A DNA stretch of 64,000 nt from the NCBI RefSeq assembly GCF_901709675.1, contig NC_051095.1:15079456-15143455 (forward strand), in the 5' to 3' direction. The DNA comes from Syngnathus acus (lineage: Eukaryota > Chordata > Actinopteri > Syngnathiformes > Syngnathidae). Positions 32,901 to 47,111 of this stretch are shown here, piece by piece; position 1 is the first letter of the stretch; every line of letters starts with the position of its first letter. A program made the translations under genes and the position numbers. Below the pieces are notes generated by a model, which saw only the letters and a list, made by a program, of their open reading frames with translations, ran no database searches and was not told the DNA's origin.

Positions 32901-35900
32901 ATACAGCCCTGGAGGTATTTTCAATTTGAAACCAAGGAGTTTCAGTAAGTCTAATTTTGAATTGCACAAACTGTAGGTGAAAATGTATAAATTGTTGCCT
33001 GCAAAACGGAACTGGGTCTCAACTGATAAGCATTATCTGTTTTTTTTGTTACTAAAATAAAACTGTTAATAACAACATTAACTTATTCGGTCTTATTTGT
33101 TAACTGTATTGTAGTATCTAATTCTTGGCCAAAACCTTGTCACATATTAAATAATAATAAAACTTGATCCATATCAAAATGGTTAAGGTGTTTTATAACA
33201 GCCACAATTGATGGATATACAAATGGTGGTTAAAATCAAATCGAAAAGTGCCATTTCTGTGTCAACACCACTCTGATGCCGGTGGCACTTTTAAAAGCAG
33301 CAGGGTTGTACGAAGTTACAAGGTTCTGTTTGATGCAACCACAAAAAAAAAAAAGCTTCATGGGTGGGTGACTCATGCTGGTTAGTATTTACCAAAGGCA
33401 TGCGAGAGGAATCTGAAAAACCTTTGGGCCATCACACAAACAGGATGCTTGGTACAAGCCGAACTCTGAACATTACCCAAACGATGAAACTTGTGTAAAG
33501 CCTCAGGGTTTTACAGCGCCTGCAGAAAATGTCTGCTGCTATCAGCTGTCTGAGAAGAGCTGAAACACTACAAATTTCATCCTGATGCAAAATTCACTTC
33601 CTTAAAACCAAAGCCAGCTGCAAGCAAAAATTAGTTTGAAATAAAGCCAGGTATTGCCATCCCTCTAAATGCTCATTACCAAGATCAAACACAGCGCTTA
33701 TAAACTTCTGTAAATGAAAGAAAAAAACAAGTACATTTTTAGAAGCCCTGCTGGAATGGCTTTATATAAGCTATGTCCAGACTTGAAATTCAAGGGACCT
33801 AGTCAAAGCTCTAGTCGCATACTGTAATTGCTGGTAATTGGCTAAAGATGTGTTTGATAACTTTTGTCCATATGGTGTATTATATACTTCATTGGGCTCA
33901 TTTGCAGAGGTTGGTTACATTCATTAAGATTGTGTCTACCATTACATTTGGTGACAGCTCTGATATTTCATTTCATGTTCAGAATATATCATGCGAATCA
34001 TCATCTGAGTCTTCTATTTATCAGCGCCGGAAAATCTAATTATATCCTGACTGCAGTGTCTTTTGGGCAATGTACCTGCCAGATCTTTTATTGGCCATCT
34101 CGCAGGTTGCTCAAAATAAACACAGCTCAGAGCACCGTGCCTTATCTCTGCCTTGAATCAAGATGGAATTTCAGCTGTTCACCTCTCTCAATGGTTCCGC
34201 ATGGTTCTAGTGCCGAAGAAGCGGTTGAAGCATGTGTGGCTGTCACAGAGCTGACAGGTCAATCTGATGGTGGTCTATCGTCTCAGCTTTTCCTATTTCA
34301 TCTGCCGCCCTCCAGCCTCCGATGCCATCTCAGCAACTGCAGGCAAACCATCCCACCTCAACACTGACACAGATATATATTTACCAAAGGGGGTGCAGTC
34401 ACTCAAATATTCTTCCATTATATTTATCTCAATTTTAGAACTGGATTGAAAAAACCCTGCAAATCTTTCTTCAATTTCGTAATAATGAGAATACACATAA
34501 TTAGTAATATTGTAAGTGCATCTGTCAGGTAGACTGTGCATTTTCTTCCACATCCCATTTAGGGTAAATTAATTTTGCTGTCTTAGATGTGCATTAACAT
34601 CTTTGTATGTTTTCCTGTGCCTTGGATATGTGACTCCCCTGTTCACATTTGCACTTCAGAGCTAAATCATTCCTTTTCTTGCAGTCTGCTCAATAAAAGG
34701 AAAACATTTTGAAAACTGGAAAATTTATGAGCAGTATTGTCTAATTTTTCAAATATCTCGTCTCGTTCTCGTGGACTCAATCTCGTGAGACATCTCATTT
34801 CATGGGATTTGTGTCTCGTCCCATTCCCAATTTCTAGCGATGTGTCCATCTCGCCACTGCACTTTGCAGCATTAGCATTTGCAGTGGAGCAGGTTTTGCT
34901 CACTCTAGTCAGATGACCGTTCCAGGAAAAAAAAAAAAAAATCGTCGCATGCCTTGCAGTTGGATGAGGCTTACTAAATACAATACCTTCAATCCACGCT
35001 AACGCTTTCATGCTCAACAACTTTTTTAACATTAAGTTGTATTTGGACTGAAGGCACAAACTGTGGAAGCTTGAAAGAGACATGTCGTGGTTTTGCAATT
35101 TCAAAGCCGACGTAGGTTCATGTCTTAAAAGTATGGCACTTTTAGTATTGATAAATCATTATTACATTCATATGCGGATACAATAAATATATGTACAGTT
35201 ATACCACAGTCTGATTTCACCTGAAAGTGGAGGTAGGTGTAAAGTTTTAAATACTGTAAAATGAAACACAGAAGGTACCAATCCAAATTTGACAAAAGGT
35301 CCTGCAGTGTAAATTCGTTATAATTGTCAACACTATCTGATTCAAGTTGGATCAACGGTACTTTTAAATATTTAAACAAACATGTGTAGGGCACACATGT
35401 TGGCTCCACGCCCTTGATTCGCAGAACGGCTGTGAGCACGCATTTCACTGCCGGGTTACAAGTCCAAACACGATTCAAAAAGTGTTAGCCGTGCAAAATC
35501 TGAACTCAGTTTTCCGCCACTCATCCACAACAGGCGGACAGCTGCCGACGCTGGCTGTGCTATCCGCACTCACCATTAAGCCTTTGTAACATTTTTCACT
35601 TGATAGGGCTCTACAGACATTTGCTGAGCACACAAACATTTTTCAGCGCTCTCACAACAGACCATCAATTGGGTCAGACACACATGCGCTCTTTCACATG
35701 CAGCCAGAGTGTCCATTTGGTGCTCCCCTTAGCTGTGACAGGTGCGGTCACGGAAGTGGGGGTAGGAAGTGGTAAGATGATCCAGCCATAAACACCCACT
35801 CCCTCTTCACCCGTACCACGATAGCTTCCCCATTCCCCCTACTAACTATCTCCTGAATGGAACCATCCAATCAGTCCCGCAGATCAATACTCCCGAGCCT

Positions 35901-35974
35901 TGGGATATACGTAAGGCTCTAAAGCCAACCAGAAGCACTTAAGGATAGGAAAGTCTGTATTGATTGCAAAGGCC
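29933..35974 (-). other. ndst1 intron 1, central part: no gene recognised
   Basis: AT-rich intronic sequence. The longest open frame (about 167 codons, 33864..34367, plus) shows no family similarity and simple composition. A stretch around 34750-34860 rich in TCTCGT motifs resembles a degraded teleost repeat. No RNA gene is recognised. Confidence 0.45.
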
Positions 35975-36276
35975 TTATTAGATCTGGTGAGTAAGCTACG
36001 CAATTTTGTTGGCTGAAACCTTTGCCGCTTGATCAAAACTGGCTACACAAGCCCAAGTCAACCGTTGCTACAGACTTATTAGATCTGGTGAGTAAACTGT
36101 GCATTTTTGTTGACTGAAAACTTGCCGCTTGATCAAAACTGGCAACACAAGCTCAAGTCAACCGCTGCTGCAGATTTATTAGATCTGGTGAGTAAGCTAC
36201 GCATTTTTGATGACTGAAAACTTGCCGCTTGATCAAAACTGGCAACACAAGCACGAGTCAACCGCTGCTGCAGATT
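35975..36276. repeat. Minisatellite, three units of about 101 bp
   Basis: Units start near 35975, 36076 and 36176, each beginning TTATTAGATCTGGTGAGTAA and containing TTGCCGCTTGATCAAAACTG and AAGTCAACCG. Each unit includes a strong 5' splice-site consensus (CTG/GTGAGTAA) on the plus strand, antisense to ndst1. Confidence 0.92.
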
Positions 36277-39200
36277 TAACACAACCGATCTGGAGTAGCA
36301 GCTGTAGCACAGTTCATCGGTGCCAGGAGATCACTGGGTGCCACAGTGAATCAGCCCTAAGGGAGGTAGATGGCCAGAAAGAAAAGCAAACTGCTAAATG
36401 TTTAATCCCTCTAGTGAGTAAAAATACTAGAGACTAGTATGATAAGGTAAAGTATGCCATGACATTTTTGCTCCGCAATCAATTATTAAGCATCCCCTTT
36501 TCAACCCATTTAATTATACATCAATGTTAGGAATAACAAGGCTAAAGATGTCAATGTGATGCCACTCACAAGGCCATGAGAAAGAAACCGGATGAGGTGT
36601 GAGCTTGCGCCTTCAGCTCAAGGTTGGATGATGTCGACGGAAGCAAAGAAAAGGCCTTTGGGCTGTTTGCGCCTGCCGTTGAGCTGTCATTTGTGTGTAC
36701 GCCTCGCCCACCGTGTGATCAGAGATCAGAGGGTTAACTGAAACTGTGGCCTATAGCCCTGTGCTTACATTATTCAACAGCTTGTTACAACAGCCCGCTC
36801 CCTGATCTCCTATACTGGGAGACAGCAATAGTGACTCCAGGGAGGGAAGCATGGGGACGCTAGTCGGATTAAGAAAATGGTATGAGAGGGAGAGCGGCTG
36901 AAGAGAAAAAAAGATAATAGAATGAGGGGAGGACCTGAGTGATGTGATGGGAAAAACCGCTGAGATGTGTGTGGGGGGGAAGGAGCCTCAATGGGATGAA
37001 AAGAATTATTGAGCAAAGGGAGGGATGAAAAAGTGGTGAAAGACAGCCGACACAGGTGGGTGAGATGCAGAGAAGAGGGCGGATGTCTGTCAAAGCTTGC
37101 ATGCTGCAAAACTAAGCAATGGATTAACCTGTATGCAACAATGTAGGGCTTCTTTAATATTTTGCGGCATATAAATATATTATGGAATATTCATCATGTC
37201 TAAAAATGGGCATCTAATGATATGATGCAAGATATGTTCTTTATTCAGTTGCTACATTTGTCGGGCAGTGATCATAAAACTGTCATGAAATAGATACTAC
37301 AGTAATATCACCCCCTAAATTCCATTACAATTTCGAGTTTTGATTCAATTATTTATGCATCTGTAATGGATGCATAGTTTTGCAAATTAATGTTGGTTGT
37401 TGCTGGATTAGAGATGTAGATTTCATTGGTTTTTTTTTTTTATTGTTGGGAAAAATAAATACATAGTTGCAATATACTTCTGGTGTGTGTATCTGTGATT
37501 TTTGTCTGTACTGTAGACTCCCGCGTATTCACAGTTTGTCATATTTGATTTATTTTTTTTTTTAAAGATTTTTCTTTTGGTGAAGGCTGTTTTCGGAGGG
37601 GTCGTATTGTCCCCCTGCCCCATCCCATTGGCTTTGGACAATGACAAAGTGGACACACAAAAACAACAACACGGAAAATGAGCACTGAACTGACAGTGAT
37701 CATGTTTTTAGAGCGCCTCGACTCACGCCGCTGCTCAGTGAGTGGGCTTCTTTGTTCATTAATTGATTGGCCTTCCCTGCTGGGCCTCAGCAACTAGGTT
37801 AACACGGATCCATGAGGAAAAAAGGATTGGCTTCCACAGTGAAAGGCAATGGATAGATAAAAAGATATATGATAGCAGGGTGGCAATGGCAAGTGTTAAT
37901 ATAACTAATGGAGTGAGTACGAGGGAAACTATATTGAGCTCACCCTCATCTAATTAGAGCAAGAAGCTGATGAGATGGACAAAGACAACAGGAGAAAAGG
38001 TTGAATTTCATCATGAAGGGATGATGTCACTGTTGTACCAACTGAAGGGCAAGGCCACAGAAAGTTGGAGTGACGGCTGACTAGGCAAGCTGTCTCTTAC
38101 TGTCATACTGACAAAATGTTGGAATATGCTCATGATCACCTCCCCTTGTGTTCACAATAAAGGGAGAGGTTTTTGGAATGAACTGAAAAAGATGCCAAAC
38201 ACTGTGGGGATTTGAGGCTTGTACTCAATTTCTTTTAGAATTACCTCATCACGTGTTGAGGCGTAGCACAGATGTGAATTAAGACCCAAACAAAATTGGT
38301 GGGAATCTGGATAATCAGTACACGATACAGCAATTTAGTTTTGTAATTATACAGACTAAACATTCAGACATATTTTAGCTAATAATAAAGAAACGGTTCC
38401 AGTTTGGTGCTTAAAAACAAAACTAAAAAATTAACTTTGCTAGAGCTCAGCGTATTGATTGGCCAAAATTAGCTCAATCAGATATTTTTGAGAACTGCAT
38501 TAACACATGTCAACATAAGACAATGAAAATGACATTCAAAATCTTTATATTAAAAAAAAAGCAGCAAAAATAAATTCCTCTCGCAGGGGCTGCGTTTGCC
38601 TCTCTGTAGAGGATAAACGTCATGTGTGTATAATTTATCCTTCAGGTGAAAGAACACAGAGATGGAACTTGTGTGGTAGTGTACGTAATGGAGATGAATC
38701 CATTAAATATATAAATGTACACATATACAGCAGCTGTGTCCAACTCTTTTCTCCCAAGAGCATACAAAAAATGATGCGAGAGCTTGTTATAGTACATTCT
38801 TCACCTCTAATTTAATAAGCAGCATAAGCAATTAGTAGATATTGTTTGGTTAAATAGCAGCTACAATATGTGATGAAGCAAAAAAGTCAAGTATTTATCA
38901 AGATTGCGGGGTTGCGAGCAAGCTCTGTATCCCATCACTTCTCCACATGCAGAAACAAAACTAGACCTGAGGCAGTCTCTGAGTATGACTCTGCAAAATA
39001 TTTCTGCTAACATGGCACTTCTATACCCAAGTACGTTGTGAAGGCTGGCAACGTGAGCCTAATCTAGTATTTGATCCTTTCACCTCGAAGCCATGCCGTC
39101 ATACTGCATTACCAGCTCCATTAAGGCTCATAACACTTGGCCAGTTGACCAACTCTCATGCAAACCGACTTCTTGGTCACTTGAGGACAGCGAGCCTCGC

Positions 39201-42200
39201 ATGAGGTGATTTTGATGTCATTAGCAGCAGGCGGCAAGGAGAAAGACAATTCCACTGGAGAGAACACAACCAAGGAACCCAATAGTGCTTTTGCATTGTA
39301 TTTGTATTATATTCTGATTACAGTCCTAAATTACATTTAAAAAGTAGACCACCTCTTTCTGAAAGCTCCACTTGTGTTTTCCTTTAAGCCGTTATCACCA
39401 ATTCAGCACTTCTGATTTTCCATTGGCAAGGTCTGAAGACTTGTCTTCCGTTAAATGGAGAGCCAGTAGTTTCACGCCCCACTCAGTTCACAACTCCTTG
39501 CAGCTTCCCTGAAGGGGAATCAAACAGCAATATTGTACGACTAAGCCATTTGATGTGTACAATTTCCCATTACTTTCTTCTCACATTCTAATTTGTTCAC
39601 TAAAATATCAAACGATACTGGGCCTTCATGCTTCCTAGATGACATTGAAAAACATAGTACTTGATGTTTTGGAGAATAATCAAAACGCTGTGTGCGGAGC
39701 TCCAAATGGTCACATTTTGCCCCCAAAATTCAGACAGTGCAAGGACATCATTTACTTTGATCCCGCTTTCTTTATACCGCATTTAGGATAAGACCACTGA
39801 CAAACGTCTGCTTCACAATTGCACAGTTGTGGCACTCAAGCACAAATGAGCTAATTTGCCAGCCAACATGTAACAAAGAACCAACGGAGATGAGCACCAT
39901 AAAAGAAGGCGGGCTAATGTGTGTGGGAAATGGCCACTGTGGATTGGTTCATGGATGAAAAGAGGCCCATCTTGGGGTTATCGTGCAAATCTACAGAACT
40001 CACAGAACTCTTGTAAACAATGAACAATAGTGACGAAGACAGTCAATTTGCTGTGTGTGCCCCTAAACGTTCTGCATGTGTGCCTAAAACTTGAAGCCAT
40101 GAGCTAATGTGCTTGTAGTATTAGGAAAAAGTAAGAAAGAAACAGAAACCAGTCCGTAGCGCTGATGTATGTCGTTTATTTGTTTTGTTTTGCTTTGAAG
40201 CATCACTTCCCCATTTGGAAGCATTAAAAAAAGTTTTGTCATACATGTTGCCTTGGTGGCTGCCATTTCCTCAGCCCGTGTTTTTTTGCAGTTTATATAC
40301 AACGGCTGCGCTGATAACGCAATTGCGTCGAGTGAAATGTCACTAGTGCTCTGCTGCTTCATCAGGACACACAAAAGGCGACTTGACAACAGACGAGCAT
40401 GCTGCTTTCGTAGGTTGTGGGGCATTTAGAAGGTGTACTTAGCCAACCAAGCTGTTGCCATGGCATGCTGTTAGAACTTGCCCAAGATAATACAGACAGG
40501 TTTATTGTGCAGAGGGAGGATACAAAAGAGCTCAAAGGTCACTTGAAATTGAAAACAGCCTCCATTAGGTCTTGCATGACTAACCTGTCGATAGAACGAG
40601 AACAAACAGTATGCTCCTACTTGTTTGACCAAAACAAGGCACCATTTTATTAACTTGTTAAGGGTTGAGGTTTATTGTCAGTGACACTTAGGATCCCAAT
40701 TGATTACAATTCAGAGGGTTTAGATACATCGTACTTCCATTATCTTTTATTGAACCAGAATAGCAAAATGCATAAATTGTGATGACACATTTACCAACAA
40801 AAGGCATCATTTTTGCGAAAACAAGTCTCTTTAAATTGTTCATTCATTCAAACTGCCTATTCTCATGAGGGTCACTTGTTATTATGCTTGCGGATTAAAT
40901 GTTTGCAGTAGCCTCGATCAGTCTTCTCACACACGCACACAAGTAAAATCACACACGCATTCTCGTCACAGAGATGGGATGTCACTGTTGTGTACGCCAA
41001 GACACAATTGGGGGGTTTATATGGGATTCCCCATCTACATCAGAACTTTTACTTTACCAGACTTAATGTAACTGAAAGTTGTTTGCACAGCGCACATTGG
41101 GACAGTTACGCATCTCTCTAACAAGCCATCTTGATGTATTGCAAATTATTTGGCAGAACAGCACAGGGTCAAGTCATGGACCTTTTTTGATACAAAAATC
41201 GTCATGCATACACACTCACTATAAAAGCTAATATTGTTTGAGGAACACGGAAAAGAATATAGTGCCCGAGATAGATTATATATATGAAATTCAGATGGTT
41301 TGCATTTGCATGTTCATGCAGCTATGAATTCATTATTTATCCCACCCCTAAAACTGGCTTTTCAGTTTTACTAATGAATATTTTACAAATTTTCCTTACC
41401 CATTTGGGCAGTGTGAGTATGGAGTTCACTGAATTGAATATAAAAGCCAAAAATGCTAACAGTCTTTTAATCTTTGCCAAGTTGCCACTGGAGACCAAAA
41501 CTCGAGAAAGCCAAAACAAAAATGAGAAGCATCCCTACCAGTTAAAGATGGAGCCAGTTGAAGGCAGCTTATTGTTTCAAAGTGCTTCCAGAAGCTATTC
41601 TGCATTTTCTGGCCCATTTTGTCATTCTTTCTGTCCATCTTGGGTCTTCTTTCTCATTTTTGTCATTGCCAAAGACCTCCCAGTAAGCAACTCAACTAGT
41701 GTCAGTTTTCAGAATGGTGTGAGTCTTACCTGTCTCAATGCTTTAGAAATGGTTTAACTCAAATATTTGAATGTGCAGCGATGCTGAAAACATGCCAGCT
41801 CCCCACAGTGCACAGGGTACCTGACCAACAGCCTGATTATGCAAAGAATGAATCTTAAGGAATAAAGAGTGTCATTTCAGATTCTTTGTGGCGGGCTAAT
41901 CTCAACAATTACATTGGCTGTGTGGTATCACCCTTTCAGTTCACACAGCAAACTGTGCAATAGAAATACTGCCGGAAGTATTTATAATTCAACTACCACT
42001 AAAATGTACACTAAACTTTCCTTGGTTGTTATTCTTATTTTTTTTGTGTGTTGGTTGTCGGCATTTCTAAGTTAAATTACTTTAGCCTGGAAGCAACTGT
42101 AGCTTAAAGGGGCGTATTAACTTGTCTGAAACCAGAACTGTTGATTCAATGTCAACAAGTTTGTGGTCTGAAGAACTCGATGTGGAGTTGAACGACATCC

Positions 42201-45200
42201 ATGCAAGCATCCGCTATAGCACAACTTCTCCAGAAAACTGTAAATACTTCTGCTCGTTTCTATTCACACACTTAGACTACATATGCAGAATTCTTGTCAC
42301 GAAAAATGTCCGCATGAAGAATATACCCGTAGAGGAAGACTGTGATATACTTTTGCTCGGATCCGCTGTCAACTGACATTAGAAGAAGCTGATATTTACA
42401 GCTTTCTGGAAACAGCTCGCAGAAGACTGTCAGGCGGGCCAGGTAAACAGACTTAGAACCAGCTCACGCCACCAAGCGTGTAAATCACAGGGAACCATGC
42501 TCGTTTCTTATGTTTTGAGGGTAGTCTATGAGCAAAGATTAAATAATAAAAGATGATTTATTGTGGAAGATTAACGACACAAACCCAAATTAGCGACTCG
42601 AACCGCAGCAGATCATTTGGCCACACCTTGCGTAGTCACTGAAACAACATGCAACAGAAATAATACAATGGACAAGAGCTAAAGAAGTCTACAGACCAGA
42701 AAGGAAAACACACTTCTGCAGAGACAACAAACGACAATAGAACATACTCTGAACTCGGTGGACACCCAGCCCAACACACCAGAACAGCCTGTAATTGTGT
42801 TGTGCAGGACTAACCCCAGCAGGCCTTGCATGATGAATGGTCCCAGCGATGACTGCCTCCCTCCTACCCCCTTCCTCACCGCCGCCACTATTAGTTCTCC
42901 CTCTGTCCCTCCTTTGCCCACAACCCACCACTATTCAACTGCTGCCATTGCACATGATTAATTTGCATTCAGTGCACTTAGTCATTGTATTGTACTCTGA
43001 CACAATGACATATTACAGTGCACAGCTCACCTCCTAAACACAAATAGTCTGGATTTTGAGGATCATGCTTTATTGCAAGAGGCCAATATTGGAATACAAG
43101 TGTGGGCCGGCAGTAAGAAGATTGGTTGTGACAGAGTTTCTGACACTTGAGTCACCGCTGCATCATTACAGGAACAGTTAGATAATGTCAATTGATGATT
43201 CACTGGAGACAAACTAATTAACTAGGTCAGCATGCACGGTAGAAAGAACAGAGCGAGACCTTCTAGTTAGGGCATGGAGCAGTCCATGCTAGGTGGGAGG
43301 GGGAAATAGATTTCTGAGAGAAAAAAATAGGGAAGGTGTTACTCCACCATACATCCTGAGGAAAGAGACAATGCATAGGAAATGGGCTCCCCCCACCCCG
43401 CCGCCAGCTCTTTTTGCCACAGTTTTTCTTTGCTACAACATCCAAAGGGAGCAAACGAGAGACCGGTTTTAATTTGCTACACTGTCTCTTACCATCGCCT
43501 GTTGTGCCTCGGGGTAAAAGAAATGGATTCTGAAATTTTAAAAAATATCGAAGGCACAAAGAAAATAAAAACCAGGGCACTGCTGAGAAGGCATCGGAGA
43601 CGAGTGCGCGGGGGGAGTGAAGAGAAATGAGAACAAGTTTGCAGGGAGCGTATACAAGGAAAGATATGAAGCTGTGTGTTTGTTATGTGGCCCAGATACT
43701 AAGTGTATGCTTATGATAAACCAGCTCAGAGGCTGGGCCATCTGGAGCGGCCATGGGGGTGACTGAAACGAGTACATAAAGGTGGAGAAGGCAGCCACCA
43801 TTGATGGTACACCGTCAAAACAAGGAAACGACCGAGGGGTCCATTACCTCCAACCGCTTCCCCTCCCAAAGGAGACCGGCGTCAGGCTGTGGCGGCACCC
43901 TGCCAGTTTTCCTCAGAGTCCAAGGAATACCTCAACAAAAGGCGAGCTCTGCTGAGTGACATCACTAGTGAGACAGGCAGCGCATGGGCGTGGAGGACGG
44001 TGCGTGGAAAGGCAGTGGACTGTGCGGGAGTCATATTACCGCCCTCAGGCTCTTTTATACCTGTCACGTGAATCGCTTTGATGACTCGACTGTAAAGCCA
44101 CAGTCTTGATGGTAAAGCCACAGTCTTGACAACTTCAAACACCTGCTTTGCTGGGCCAGATCTGACGAACTGGCGGATAATGGAAAATATGAAAAGGGAA
44201 GAAACCTAAGAAGCAGTAGGCTTTGCTTAATGTATCACCAACATTATGTTGTCAGGTGTCTTGAATTTCTTTATCACATTCTTGACCAGATCCAAATCCA
44301 CTCCCTGCTCAGTGAAGAACAAAAAGCGCCAGTGAAGCACCCTAGGGCTGTGGAGCCCGTGAGAGGGGGGTCGAGTTGCCGCGACCAAAAAACAGACGTC
44401 TGGCCGGCAGGCACATACAGCCCAGACACCTGTGCCCCATTCACTAAAAATATCCGGCCACATAAACACCTAACAACGGGGGCTGGAGTGCGTTTTGTGA
44501 TTTGGGGGCTTGTGCATCTCACTATGCTTTGCAGTTGCACTGGTTTTGCTCCTATTCTCAAATAGTATATTCCAAGCCTCTTTGTCAGACTGTGGTACTT
44601 TTAGCTCGAGCGCATCCCACTGAGCGCAACCAGGCATAACCCTCACACAAACGACCGTGCTCAAAGATCCTGAAGAGAAGTGGCAAAACAAAGCTCAGTC
44701 ATTTACAATCTCTAGTCGCCCACCAGTCTGGGTGCCACAGTGAGCCTCTGGGTTGCCAACACCTGTCCTGTCCAGCAGGGACACACATACATATATCACT
44801 CATAAAGGAAGAGAGAAAACAGGATTGGCAGACAGGACAGCGCCTCGGATCAGTGAAGGGTACACCGTTCAGCAGCCAGTAGCTAAACCTCCAACTGGCA
44901 CCAATGCAAATGTTTCCATTTCAGCAATTCACAATGGGGGAAAGGGAAGGTAGGTCATTAACTGTGGTCAGGTTATTAAAATCTATGAACTGACCTGGAC
45001 ATGATCTCCACACTATGGTTTCCATTGTGTAATATCACCAAGCAGGACAGATCAATTCAGCTGTTCATAGAGTAGGGACTGGAACTGTATGGTAGCTGTG
45101 TAGGCTTTAGAAATAGTTTGACACACACAGACCCGACAGTTTATTCTAACAGTTGCTTACTTCTTGTTATTCTAATAATAACTAGACAATACCAATTAAG

Positions 45201-47103
45201 GATATTTTAATAAACGCTATCTGCTAAATATTTTGCTTGACAGCCTGATAGAGGTATTTAAATAAAAAAATACGAGGGTGTTCCATCATCCATGAGTGAG
45301 ATTGGGTGATACGATCACATGAGTTAGCCCTGCATTTTTCAATTCCAGAACAGCTCTCTATCAATTATTTTACTTATCAACTAATCACAAAAAAATTGTA
45401 TCCAAGTTTTCCTTTAAACAAAAAGGGATAATTGATGAGAAAAAATGCACAAACATTATCGGGATAGTGGACAAACGCGAGTGATCGTTTTTGTGATCAT
45501 ATGGCGATCACGTATGCCTACTTTTATCAAAGACATCAAGAGCGGTGACTAATCGATAAGAAATATACGTGCAAGCAAGAAATTTTAGCCACAATACTCA
45601 AAACCTAAAGATTCCACTCCAACAATTAGATGTGATCAAGACTGCTCACAAGCTACGGTGCTTTGTTTTTGTTGCACTGCAGCCAAATTCATTTACAGAT
45701 AGGGGCCAACTCGACAGCAGACGACTTTTTGTGGTGTGGCAGCGGGCTCTGCTTTGGGACTAGGAGACAGGAAAGTGAACGCACTGGACACCAGAAGCCC
45801 TGCTTAAATGTACTCTGTCCAGGAGGCATGCCATGATGCCGTGACCTGGTCTGATTTCAACAATTTGAGGACTGTACCAGACACTGACGAGATTTTATGC
45901 AGCATGGATGTCCGGGCAGTTCATTATCTCAGAATAATGAGGTACAACTGGAACCTCGGAGACCTTGCCTATGTGTTCACTCTTCATTCTCCTCACAATG
46001 TCACACGCCTACCATGGCGGCGCTGTAAACATGAGCGTGTGACACACCTCTACTTGATATGCAGCCAATACTGTTTTCCTGTGAAAACAGGTCACAGCTT
46101 GAATACTGTTTTAAGAGGAACACAGAGATAGTGACTTTGGTCTAATCTCTGTAGAAGTAATTAAATGGGTGGAGTTAAAAATACAACTGTTAAAGGAACA
46201 CTCCAGCAAGGATGGCCCATTTTCCATCCAAAAACACATAAACACTCCATCTCTGGCCAATGAAAAGCCAATTTTGTCTCACTAACCTTTGACTCTATCA
46301 GCGGCCGATCGCTAACTACTACGCAGCCTTTTGGCAGTAGTATAGACGCCAGTTAGCTGTGGGGGTTAGCTGGCAGGGTTGCGTGGCTATGAAGTCGAAA
46401 AAGAAAACTTTAGCGTCGTTAAAGGTCTTGAAAACTACGGTCCCTTGTTGTAACCTAGCGTCTTAAAACACTGACCAGTTGTCACCAATTTGATATACAC
46501 AGCTCCTATTACTGTCCACTTCAAACTGTAATAATATAGGAAATATCAGGACAGTATTTCCAATATTGAGGTGAAAATGGCGTTTCCTCACTGGAGCTTA
46601 AATTTAATGTCAATAAAATTCAATATATTGAGCCAACAAAATTATATTTTCCCGGGTTGAAGTTGATGTAGTGCTGTACATTTGAATTTTGGTGACGATT
46701 GGTCAGCGTTTTCAGACACTAGGTGACAACAGAACATGACAAAGTAAGCCAGGAAACAACATTAGAATTCTTCCTGTCCTTCCTTCAATGACATAACTAG
46801 GCAGATGTATGAAAAAAGCAGCCCCCGTATTAAAGCGTATTAAATTAGTTTTTTCAGCCAGGTGAATATTAGTGCCGACATCATTTATATAAGAAAATAA
46901 AATGAAAAATAAAAAACCTGACAGCTTATGTGCTGGTGGGGTAGTGCAGAACACTGCTGTGAGTCCAGTTAGAAGCTCCAAAAAAGGGCTCTTGGGTTTT
47001 CTGATGTTTTAATGAGATCGGCAGCCACAGCACGAATCGGTGCTTCAGACAACGTCTGAGTGTACGTGTATGTGTGTGGTTCTAGAAAACAAATATAGGT
47101 ATT
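36277..47103 (-). other. ndst1 intron 1, distal part: no gene recognised
   Basis: Mixed AT-rich sequence with patches of higher GC (43.3-44.9 kb). A 157-codon open frame at 41284..41757 and several near 44.2-44.6 kb were read and match no family I know. A 22-bp tandem duplication lies at about 44090..44133 (GTAAAGCCACAGTCTTGA twice). The stretch 46190-46630 looks repetitive but was not identified. Confidence 0.45.
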
Positions 47104-47111
47104 GTCTAAAC

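Noticed and set aside
33864-34367. 167-codon open frame, plus strand
   Set aside because: No recognisable motif, and it overlaps another frame of similar size. Likely random in an AT-rich intron.
35975-36276. CRISPR-like repeat array
   Set aside because: Units are contiguous 101-bp copies without unique spacers, in a vertebrate genome. It is a minisatellite.
41284-41757. 157-codon open frame on the plus strand inside ndst1 intron 1
   Set aside because: AT-driven, no family resemblance, no splice context and no repeat of its pattern nearby. Treated as chance.
44227-44565. Overlapping open frames on both strands that look partly coding
   Set aside because: Neither strand gives a known domain; the apparent helix VDLDLVKNVIKKFK is too short to judge.
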